Below are positions 55,737-64,000 of a stretch of 64,000 nucleotides of DNA, piece after piece (position 1 is the stretch's first letter; each line of letters starts with the position of its first letter). Position numbers and translations under genes: made by a program. The stretch is from Amborella trichopoda (Eukaryota; Streptophyta; Magnoliopsida; Amborellales; Amborellaceae), in NCBI RefSeq assembly GCF_000471905.2, contig NW_006495778.1, positions 1,006,729-1,070,728 on the forward strand. The letters run 5' to 3'. The notes beneath the pieces are model-generated. The model saw nothing but the letters and a program-made list of their open reading frames with translations. It did no database searches and was not told where the DNA came from.

Positions 55737-56478
55737 TTGAAACAGGTAATTCAAGGATTAATCAATAGAGGGGACATCATTGTCGCACCTAGAAATCAAC
55801 CTGTTGAGGAACCTAATCAAAAGATGAGTATCTTTGCAAATCCTCTCCCTAGAAATATGGTCACAACGACTGAAAAGCCGGGAGCTCAAGATAACTCAAA
55901 AGAGAACATTGTCATTCACATGGTTGAGAGTGGAGATGATGAAGAAGAAGAACCTTGTGACCATCACTTTCAAGAGCCCAAAGAAGATCTCTTGAGCATT
56001 TTAAGAGGAAACCCTTCCTATCCAAACCTCGATAACCTTCCCAAGAGGGACCAATATGGCGAAGATGATACACTAGAAATTGATGTGGTCAGAACTAATG
56101 AAAATGCGTCAGCTCCAGAACAAGGACCTATCACCCCAAAGTCCCCCATTACTCTGGCTAGGGCTGACCCTATCGAGCTTCAGGCTGACGAGGTTGATTC
56201 CCTAAACCGAAGAGGCCGAGTGTTCAAACTCATTCAATTGATGGCAGATACTCTTGATGAAAGAATGAGAAACACCTCAAAAGCTAGACAACCAGCAAGG
56301 GTCATAGATCACGAACCGAATAAAGAAACTCAATGATCTGCAACCACCTACAATCTACCAGCTCATCTCAGGAGGATCCAGTCCATCTTGGGGCTACTCA
56401 CTAACTCACCTGCACAAAGAGGCCAAATCGAAAGGGTTCCTGCTAAGACACACATTCCGAGCAACACAGTCGGATGAG
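55737..56478 (+). pseudogene. TE6 gag-protease linker, acidic
   Basis: The frame continuous with the knuckle (55737-56336, 199 aa) reads KQVIQGLINRGDIIVAPRNQ, then MVESGDDEEEEPCDHHF, DLLSILRGNPSYPNLDNLP and a long Asp/Glu-rich segment, ending LIQLMADTLDERMRNTSKAR before a stop. No domain recognised; it corresponds in place to the family-specific spacer of the long-LTR elements but is not similar in sequence. A gap of closed frames (56337-56478) separates it from protease. Confidence 0.6.
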
Positions 56479-57315
56479 TTGTGCGGAATGATCAACCAAT
56501 TAATGACACCAATGTCAATCGTGTCCACGAACGATGACATCCCAACCAGCTTCAACAATTTTCAAGTCCAACCTCTATACATCACCATTTTCATGCAAGG
56601 ATATGAAATACGGAGATTGCTTGTTGATAATGGGGCATCCTTAAACATATGCCCTATGAAAACAGTGAAGCAGATAGGCAAAAGTTTGGATGACTTCGAG
56701 CCATGTCCCCTAATTATCGCTGCATACGACTGCACCAAACGACAAGCTGAAGGCATACTGCCTCTCACACTCAAGATGGGCCCTACCATCCAAGTAATAA
56801 AGTTTTATGTCTTGGACATAAAACTTTCATTCAACATGCTACTAGGAAGACCATGGTTACATAAAAACCTCGTGGTCACCTCTATGCTCCATCAATGGCT
56901 CAAATTTCAGACTAAAAACAGAGTCGCGAAGGTATGTGCTGAACCCCTTTCTTTTCTCAATCCTCGTATACATAACGAGAAGCAAGCCGAAGGGGTCGAG
57001 CTTGGGAAAATCCTGCTCGCTGCCTTCGAGCATGCCGATTGTGCCACCTTACGCTTAGAGGCAGGTGACTCTATTCCTCAAATTTTGCAAACTTCCGCAT
57101 CAATGGAGGACATCATCCAATGTCAACATCGAGATGGTTTCGTGTCCCTCGAAGCTTGGTACATGCTCTTCTCCCAAGGCTTCCAACCAGGTCAAGGCTT
57201 GGGGAGTCAAGGGCAAGGCGTAACGGAGGCAATTTCTGAATCACTCCAATCCAAAACTGAAAACAGGGATCAAAGTGGTCTCGGTGTTCTCCCACCTTAT
57301 TTCAAAGCCGGATGA
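56479..57315 (+). pseudogene. pol: TE6 aspartic protease followed by G-patch
   Basis: One open frame of 278 codons. Protease: residues 47-56 RLL-V-D-N-G-A-S (active-site Asp codon 56626-56628), then ICPMKTVKQIG, a strand PLIIAAYDCTKRQAEGILPL, and FNMLLGRPWLHK at residues 118-129, the flap/second conserved G-R motif. After about 90 residues a G-patch: residues 231-250 FSQGFQPGQGLGSQGQGVTE, with Gly spacing G-x3-G-x-G-x-G. G-patches bind RNA or partner helicases and are known after protease in some retroviruses and plant gypsy elements. The frame ends at 57315 by frameshift; RT continues further on. Confidence 0.82.
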
Positions 57316-57899
57316 AGCCTTCAAACTATCTGGGCTTTGTATGTGGAGGCATTCAAAGCCTCAACCCTCTCGATGCCCATCCTTCAAAACGGCCAAAGGT
57401 GATCCTCGAATCCCCAATGGTAAGGAATTCTTCTTCCACATCTCAGCACACACAAGAATTGAGAATTGAAGACCTTTTTGCTAGTCTGGATTTAAAGGTG
57501 TGCACAATCGACTCTAACCTAGCCAAGCGGGCTCATCCACCTATTCAAACCCAGGAACGGAATTGATCGATCACTCCTCTATCTCGAGAATCGTTGGAAG
57601 CATGCCAGCGGCACATTCAAGTCCCAGTGCCAAAAAACAGATAGGCACAGGGTGGCCATCCAACCACCCTACGCGTCCAGTCCCCAACACATCTCTCGTG
57701 AGTCCCATAAGGGGCACCTCTTGCAATATTTCAAAATCTGTTGAAAATTCAAAGCATAATAAAATTGATAATAATGAAAAAGAATTTTCAAAAATGGCGA
57801 ACACTCAAGATTGCCAAATAACAGTGCACAATACCCAAGACGATGAATTGGATGACCAAGACGAAGATCAAGAGAGCCAAGCGCCTGAAGAAATCTCTC
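57316..57899 (+). pseudogene. pol: TE6 protease-RT linker
   Basis: Frames 57312-57566 (LDAHPSKRPKVILESPMV, then IEDLFASLDLKVCT) and 57563 onward (SISRIVGSMPAAH, then EFSKMANTQDCQITVHNTQD and an acidic DELDDQDEDQES run). One frameshift near 57560. Probably a flexible connection; no domain known. Confidence 0.55.
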
Positions 57900-59000
57900 A
57901 ACCTGAGGAACTCACTTCCCATGTTGAGCAATTCAAGAAGAGGTTCGATGGTGACCCAATGGCAATCATAGAAGAGACGATCGACATAAACCTAAGAACT
58001 GAGAAGGATCCAAGGTTAACCAAGATTGAAACCTCCCTATCTCTTGAGGAGCAAGAAAATATAATTTCCTTTCTCAAGGAATATCACAATGTATTCGCCT
58101 AGTCATACGATGATATGTCAGGGTTAGATCCAAAATTGGTGCAATATCACTTAATATTCAACGAAGGGGCAAACGCTGTAAGGCAGAAACTCCGACATCA
58201 AAAGACCCACCTTGAGCTCAAAATCAAAGAAGAAATCGATAAACTACTCAAGGCAAAGTTCATTACCCCCATCGATTACTCAGAGTGGTTGGCCAACATA
58301 ATGGTCATACCTAAGAAAGACGGGAGGATCCTAGTGTGTGTCGACTCCCGAGATCTCAACAAGCCATGTCCCAAAGATAATTTCCCATTACCAAACATAG
58401 CTGCCTTGGTCGACAACACTGCGGTGCACGAGATGTTGTCATTCATGGACAGCTTCTCAGGATATAACCAGATCCTCGTGGCAGAAGAAGACCAAGCCAA
58501 GACTTCATTCATAACACAATGGGGAACTTACTGCTACTGTGTCATGCCCTTTGGCTTAAAAAATGCAGGGGTAACTTATCAGAGAGCAATGACTAGCATC
58601 TTCTACGACTTAATGCATACCATTATACAAGACAATGTCGACGACATTCTGGTCAAATCGAAGACCAGGTTTGATCATCTCACCAACTTGAGAACCATTT
58701 TCGAAAGACTTCGAAAACATCAACTCAAACTCAATCTACAGAAATGTGCCTTTGGAGTTGAATCTGACAAATTACTAGGCTTTATGGTAAGCCAAAGGGG
58801 CATCGAGGTGGACCCGTTCAAAATACGAGCCATCACTGAAATGCCTTCTCCTCAGAACATTAGAGAAATCCATGAGCTTCAAGGTCGCATACAAGCCATG
58901 AGGTGTTTTATTTCACAACTGGCAGGAAAGTGCGCACCATTCAATAGACTCCTTAAGAAGGATACCCCATTCATATGGGATAGTGAATGCCAAGAAGTGT
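57900..59000 (+). pseudogene. pol: TE6 reverse transcriptase
   Basis: One frame from about 57900 to 59116 broken only by a stop at 58100-58102 (the position is Trp in relatives). In the 334-codon part: NIMVIPKKDGRILVCVDSRD (residues 61-80), LNKPCPKDNFPLP, FMDSFSGYN with catalytic Asp at 112, YCVMPFGLKNAGVTYQRAMT, the catalytic box (58634-58645) reading N-V-D-D, then LVKSK, KHQLKLNLQKCAFGVES and QAMRCFISQLAGKCAPFNRL. Tyr-to-Asn in the box and the stop argue against activity, though the Asp pair is intact. The least damaged RT in the window. Confidence 0.93.
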
Positions 59001-59385
59001 TCGATCAAATCAAGGAGTACCTCACAAAACCTCCCACCCTTAGTCTTCTTAGTCTGGATAAACCCCTATTCCTATACATATCTATGAAAGACAAGACCAT
59101 GGGGGCAATGTTAGGATAGTACGACGACCATGAAAAAGAACAAACAATATATTATATCAGGAAAACCACGATCGACTATGAGACGAGATACACGGATGTG
59201 GAGAAGTTAAGACACTATGTCTTGTCTCATACAATCAATCTCATCTCAAATATTGACCCACTCAAGTACCTATTGGAAAGACCAGTCCTTAACAGACATT
59301 TGACGAAGTGGAGAATCTATTGAGTGAGTTTGCGATCGAATATATCACTCAAAAATAGGCCAAAGGACAAGCCATCACTGACCAC
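59001..59385 (+). pseudogene. pol: TE6 RNase H with internal deletion
   Basis: Continues in frame after RT: FLYISMKDKTMGAMLG, then a stop (59117-59119, Gln in TE3), KEQTIYYIRKTTIDYETRYT, then a 33-base deletion relative to TE3 (the LTLVWSMQ segment is missing), HYVLSHTINLISNIDPLKYL and a one-base loss in 'WRM-LLSEF' that shifts the frame before a further stop near 59356. Nonfunctional. As in TE3, the canonical first catalytic motif is absent. Confidence 0.85.
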
Positions 59386-59849
59386 TTGACTGAATACACA
59401 CTGCCGGATAACACTCCCATCAACACGAATCTCCTTAATGAGAACCTCTTCACAATTGAGGGCTCAATTTTGGAGCTATACTTCGACGGTGCAAGGAACG
59501 AATACGAATCAGGTGTTGGAGTCATATTATGCTCACCTCAGAAGATTATAATGCAACAAGCCATCAAATTGAATTTCTCATGTACCAATAATGTTGCTGA
59601 ATATGAAGCCTTGATAGTCGGGCTCGAGAACGCTACTCAAACCCTACCATGAAAAGGTGAAAAAGATGATCCCATATTTTAAGAAAATCACCTTTCAGCA
59701 TGTAACTAGGGAAAATAATCGATTTGCTGACACCCTTGCGACCCTTGCTTCAATGGTTGATATTCCTCCAGAAATCACCAGGTTGCCATTCTACATCAAG
59801 AACTAACATGATTCTTCCCCACCAAGGATCGAAGAAGAAATAGAGACAG
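59386..59849 (+). pseudogene. pol: TE6 archaeal-type RNase H, missing third acidic block
   Basis: 59386-59652: residues 31-36 LYFDGA (Asp 34), GVGVILCSPQKIIMQ, then TNNVAEYEALIVGLEN (Glu region) before a deletion of about 90 bases compared with TE3. The I-S-D-S segment that would supply the last Asp is gone. Text then resumes out of frame (HLS, then ENN, 59700-59740) with stops. The linker runs to integrase at about 59850. Inactive. Confidence 0.87.
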
Positions 59850-61154
59850 AAAATGGGAACGATGGGGAAGTGTCTCTCGTGGCTTCAGATGTGCTAGTTA
59901 AGGCAAAACAATGGTTCCACGATGTTCTGTCCCTGTTGAAAGATGGGTTATACCCCAAAGGAGCCACCAAAAAGGATAAAGAAGCCCTTCGAAGGTTTTC
60001 TATGGGATTCTTAGTAAGAGGTGATCTCCTATTCAAGAAATCCTTCGATGGCATCATTCTAAGGCATCTCGATCAGCCGAAAATCGACCAAGTAATGATA
60101 AAGCTACACAACGAAGGAGGTCATTTTGGAGAGGCTGTCTTAGCTCAGAAAATCAGGCACCAAGGCTATTACTGGACCACCATGGCTGAAGATTGTTGGA
60201 AGTTCATTAAGAGGTGTCTCAAATGTCAACTTTATGGAGACCTCATCCATGCATCGTCCGTACTACCTAACTCAACACCGCTGGTATTGCCCTTTTCCAT
60301 GTGGGGAGTTGATATCATTGGAGTGTTATCACCAAAAGCCTTAAATGACTACGATTTTATATTAAATAGCTATAGAGTACTTCACCAAATGGGTAGAGGC
60401 CGCATCATTTGTCAAAATTGAAGGACAACATGTTGTCCGTTTCATAAAGAACAACATTGTATTCAGATTCGGTTTTCCTGAGTCAATCATTACTGAGAAT
60501 GGATCCAATTTCAAGAATGAAAAGGTCACTAAGGTGTGCAAAAAATTCATAATAACGTAGACATTCTCCACACCTTACTACCCTTAAGGAAACGAACAAG
60601 CAGAGGCCACAAACAAAGGACTTCTCAGAATTATAGATAGAATAATATAAGGTGGTAAAGATTGGCACGAACAGCTGAATGATGCACTATGAGCCTACCG
60701 GACAACAGAGAAGACTCCTACTGGCATGACCCCATACTCATTGGTGTATGTTATGGAAGCAATGCTACCCATTGAAGTTGATATACCATCTTTCTGAGTA
60801 CTCATTCATAAAAATTCAGATGAAGAAAAAAAGATCGAAGCACGAATCACTGCCTTCATTAATTTGGATGAAAGACGACTACGAGAAACACAAAATATCA
60901 TTCCTTACTAGCTAGAATCGAGAGGGCATACCAAAGAAAAGTTGTTCCTCGATAATTCTGAGAAGGAGACATGGTACTCAATAAAAACTTCCACACTTCT
61001 CCAAGTCCACACCCTTTAGGCAAGTTCAAACCTAATTGGGAAGGGCCATTCGTGGTTACCCGAGTGCGCACAGACAATTCTTACAAGATCAAGAATCGGG
61101 AGGGTATGAGCTCAACCCATTAATGTGATGTATCTCAAAAAATACAACCCGTAA
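59850..61154 (+). pseudogene. pol: TE6 integrase
   Basis: 59870-60421: zinc-binding LHNEGGHFGEAVLAQKI (His 80, His 85) and KRCLKCQLYGD (Cys 116, Cys 119), then MWGVDIIG with the first Asp (60311-60313). A frame change at about 60366 leads to FTKWVEAASFVKIEG. The second acidic residue is Glu (codon 60495-60497, I-T-E-N-G), not Asp. GNEQAEATNKGLL carries the catalytic Glu. Then TPYSLVYVMEAMLPIEVDI (a Tat-lineage signature), with stops, and HPLGKFKPNWEGPFVVTRV in the C-terminal domain. The reading ends at a stop, 61152-61154, after KKYNP. Broken by stops and the Asp-to-Glu change. Confidence 0.9.
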
Positions 61155-61168
61155 CAGGCTCAAAAGAA

Positions 61169-61269
61169 TGGTGAAAACCTGAAAAGGCACCAAAAAGAAG
61201 AAAAACAAAAAAGCAAAAAACAAAAAAAAAGAAAAGAAAATGAACGTGGTGAAAACCGGAAAAGGCATC
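61169..61269 (+). promoter_or_regulatory. Conserved tail motif, two copies (TE6)
   Basis: ggtgaaaacctgaaaaggc and tggtgaaaaccggaaaaggc, 15 and 93 bases after the integrase stop, with an A-rich stretch between. Shared with TE3, TE4 and TE5. Confidence 0.6.
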
Positions 61270-62455
61270 ACAGGTCAAAAAAAAAAAAGAATAAAAAAAT
61301 CTCCAAGAAGGAGCTTTCGATTCAAAACACTCAAGTACAAACAAGTACTTGCAAGTTCCAACAATACTGCACAAGTTGACCCTAAGGACGAAGACTCCAC
61401 TTAAACCTTGCAAGTTCCCAACATAACCATCTCAGAAAGATGCGGGAGGGTGACATGAATGGAAGACCAAAGTGACTTCGACGAACCCTGAAAGAAGGTC
61501 GAGACCTCTCCAAGATGGAAGCCCGCAAGAATCCAGAGAACTCTTCATGGACCCACGAGGCACAGGATGAAAGCTTCAAAGGTAAAAGGACAACTTCAAG
61601 ACCTTTGAATTCTCACGATCCCACAAGAAAATCCTTTCATCATCTTTGGGTAAAACGTGAATAAAGAAAATAGCCACCTAAGGGGCCACAGGTGGCAAAA
61701 ACTGTAAGGCCCATCCCTTTTAAAGAAATGATCTTTCAATTTGATTGTTAAAACCGTCTATTTTCAAAACCCTTTTAGAAAGGACTTCGTCCTTCACTAT
61801 AAGTGGCTAAACTGTTAGTCGATCTAGCCTCATTCTCGAAGCCAACTTCTTATGCTTATTATGAAGGCTTAAAACTAGTCAGGCACTCCATGGTTGTGTG
61901 AGTATAACTGTCAACTTCCACATATAGGAGATGGGTGAAGCTCGCCAATGATGAAATTTGCTAGTCTGGGAGCATTTTTCCCTCGATTGGATCCCTTGAG
62001 GAAAAATGAGGAAATCTCATCCCTATGTGTGTGTATGATGATCCAATAGCTAGAAATTCGAGACAAAAATTCTACAATTAGGGAACTGAATGTGTAGGAA
62101 TTCAATTTGAAAAGTGTGGGAAAAAAAATATGATCTGCTATGCTTCAATGAATCAAATGCACACGTAGAGAGGAACAAGAACCCTCCAACAGGGGTAGCA
62201 ACAAGGAGAAAATAAAAAAGTAGAAGGGATTCCACAATCCCAGAGGACCAATCAAAATGAGAAATAAAATTCCAATTTTATTCATCCATTGAAAATGGAC
62301 TTATTACACACACTTAAGCAATCAACTCTGGTCACGAGACCTAAATTTCTACTGTCCTAACAAACTTCAACAAAAATAAAACTACTAAAAATTAATGTTG
62401 ATCACGAGATCAACTTATTCATGCCAAGAAATAAAATAAAATCAAAAATAAAATT
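61270..62455 (+). other. TE6 tail, homologous to TE3 tail; no gene
   Basis: Aligned in inverse to 12720-13920. A-rich with chance minus-strand ORFs (61089-61579, 61911-62235). Ends as the first tandem array begins. Confidence 0.7.
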
Positions 62456-62735
62456 CTCCTCGGTGGCATGAGCCTAAACTGCCACCCAATTTTCCAAAGA
62501 TAATGATTTCAAAAAAAATTCAAAAAGGAAACGCTCCTCAATGGCACGAGCCTAAACTGCCACCCAATTTTCAAAAAAAAAAAAATTCAAAAAATATGAT
62601 AAATAAGAAAGCCCTCCTCGGTGGCATGAGTCTAAACCGCCAACTAGTGTTCCAGAAAGATAAAATTTTCAATAAAATCAAAAGACAATGCTCCTCCGTG
62701 GCACGAGTCTAAACTGCCAACCAGCATCCAATTTA
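62456..62735 (+). repeat. 78-80-bp tandem repeat, 4 units (TE6 tail)
   Basis: Units start at 62456, 62534, 62614 and 62691 with ctcct(c)ggtggcatgagcc then taaactgccacc and a variable A-rich end. Confidence 0.9.
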
Positions 62736-62740
62736 GAAAA

Positions 62741-63325
62741 CGTCAAACTCGTGCGATTTAAATGAGCCGATACAGGTAACGTCTAGCCCCATATGATGCA
62801 CAAGGTCGGGTGTGACCAGGGCACAACCACCCTATTCAATGGAAAAAATGTCAAACTCGTGCGATGTAAAATAGCCGACAGGTAACGTCTAACCCCGCAT
62901 GACGCAAAAGGTCGGGTGTGACCAGAGCACAACCACCCTGTTCAATGGAAAACTATCAAACTCTTGCCATGTAAAAGAGGCGAGGTAGGTACCGTCTAGC
63001 CCCGTATGACACAAAAGGTTGGGTGTACCCAGTTCAAATGTCAAACTCGTGCGATGTAAAAGAGACAAGACATGTAATGTCTAGCCCCGTATGATGCAAA
63101 AGGTCGGGTGTGTTTAGGGCACAACCACCATGTTCAATGAAAATGTCTAATCCCGTATGACGCAAAAGGTCGGGTGTATTCAGGGCCCAACCATCCTGTT
63201 CAATGAAAACATCTATCCCCATATGACGTAAAAGGGTCGGGTGTATTCTGTCTATCCCCATATTGACATAAAAGGGTCGAGTGTATTATGTCTATCCCCA
63301 TATTGACGTAAAAGGGTTGGGTGTA
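62741..63325 (+). repeat. Tandem repeat with shrinking period, about 8 units (TE6 tail)
   Basis: tcaaactcgtgcgatg ... gtctagccccgtatgac ... aaaggtcgggtgt ... caaccaccctgttcaatg. Unit starts about 62742, 62850, 62955 and 63040, then truncated units near 63142, 63207, 63249 and 63290: spacing 108, 105, 85, 100, 65, 42, 41. The last units keep only the tctatccccatatgac...aaagggtcgggtgta part. Minus-strand ORF 63034-63261 is a by-product. Confidence 0.9.
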
Positions 63326-63370
63326 TGGTCCATCACTGCATGATGTTAAACTGCTTAGAGGGCTTTATGG

Positions 63371-63421
63371 TTGTAGGAGTTGAAACTGCTAACCGTTGCA
63401 GGAGTTGAAACTGCTAACCAT
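63371..63421 (+). repeat. Two-unit duplication, about 27 bp
   Basis: Two copies of taggagttgaaactgctaac / gcaggagttgaaactgctaac. Confidence 0.85.
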
Positions 63422-64000
63422 CTTTGTTTCTCGAAATATCTATCCCTTTTAAAAAACTTTCACTGTATATCTGTATTTTCAAAAACTTTAATTTCTTTGT
63501 TAAAATAGTAACATGTCCTTGCTCTGGGTTTTATTTAAAATTTTCTAAAACGACTTTCAAAATAAAGGATCTTGGACACTTGTATATGATGATTACCGTG
63601 TTGCCGTGATTACCGCACTGCTGCCTCGTCTCTCTCTTCGGTTTCGGCTAGACAAGTCTCTTCCAATAGAAAGCCTTTCCAATAGACAGCCTTAGGAAAC
63701 CCTAAGGAGATCAAAGAAGATGTCAGGGTTAAAATTTTCAAACTGTAAAACTCCCTGAAGTTAAGTAGCATGACTAAAAAATGCAACTCGAGTTTCAAGC
63801 TTGTGTAACTCACCGACATCTCATGCCGAAAACCCTAGGAGGAAAAATTCCCTAGGTGGGTGAGCTCGGTGAGCACAATGACTTGGAGGGATAGTTGGGT
63901 TCCCCCTGACCACGTGACCTCAGGAAGAAATTTAAAATGTATGTTTTGTCTTTGACGTTCACCCACCCCTCTAAGGACAGGGAACGCCAAAGTGTCTACT
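63422..64000 (+). other. Unassigned end of window
   Basis: No repeat or ORF of note. It may still be TE6 tail; nothing matches the TE6 LTR. Contains aaaaccctagg twice in short order (63830-63855). Confidence 0.4.

Larger units (their letters stand above)
50872..64000 (+). mobile_element. TE6: Tat-lineage element, 3' end outside window
   Basis: 5' LTR (50872-51919), PBS-like site, 2.2-kb leader, gag, protease plus G-patch, RT, RNase H, aRH, integrase, then a repeat tail still running at the window end. No second copy of the LTR appears before 64000. Same family as TE3 (pol aligns throughout), into whose RT it appears to have inserted. The five bases before it are attag. Confidence 0.88.

Noticed and set aside
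63748..63869. 5S rRNA-like words (ctgaagttaag at 63756, gtgggtgag at 63856), suggesting a 5S or Cassandra-type element
   Set aside because: The spacing between the two boxes is about 100 bases (about 35 in 5S rRNA), and intervening sequence does not match.
1..64000. Search for tRNA genes, host exons or splice-linked ORFs
   Set aside because: None supported; ORFs outside the retrotransposon domains are short, repetitive or antisense.

Overview
The window is plant nuclear DNA (probably a flowering plant with a large, repeat-rich genome). It consists almost entirely of nested, decayed LTR retrotransposons of the Ty3/gypsy superfamily. Plant origin is inferred from Tat-lineage features: a second, archaeal-type RNase H (aRH) between the first RNase H and integrase, long LTRs, a long tandem-repeat tail between integrase and the 3' LTR, and antisense ORFs in that tail. 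I found no convincing host gene, tRNA, rRNA or CRISPR array. No species can be named from the sequence alone.

Six elements are recognised and labelled TE1 to TE6 from left to right. TE1 (1-8878, minus; left part outside the window), TE2 (8879-11642, plus; an LTR only), TE4 (14398-31661, minus; two LTRs) and TE5 (33151-50018, minus; two LTRs) belong to one long-LTR family (2.7-3.4 kb LTRs). TE3 (11643-50871, minus, in three pieces) and TE6 (50872 to beyond the right edge, plus) belong to a second family with an LTR of about 1.05 kb.

The nesting can be read from interrupted coding sequence. TE3 is the oldest layer. Its polymerase runs RT-RNaseH (50871-50019), is cut by TE5, resumes as aRH-integrase (33150-31662), is cut by TE4, and ends with the integrase C-terminus and tail (14392-11643). 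Imperfect 5-bp target duplications flank TE4 and TE5. TE6 sits against a broken TE3 RT, TE2 abuts the TE3 tail, and TE1 sits inside the TE2 LTR.

All gag and pol copies carry stops or frameshifts. TE5 keeps gag and an aspartic protease but has no RT, RNase H or integrase. TE4 and TE1 keep RT/RNase H (TE4 also integrase) but I see no protease. TE6 has gag, protease followed by a G-patch, RT, RNase H, aRH and integrase, with deletions in RNase H and aRH.

The least ordinary material lies in the long LTRs. Downstream of the TATA box and AATAAA, so within the presumed R-U5 RNA leader, they carry a GA/CT fold-back hairpin and then minisatellites. There are two minisatellite families: 57-bp units in TE2 and TE4, and 45-50-bp units in TE5. 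Every unit contains its own inverted repeat. TE1 lacks the array altogether.
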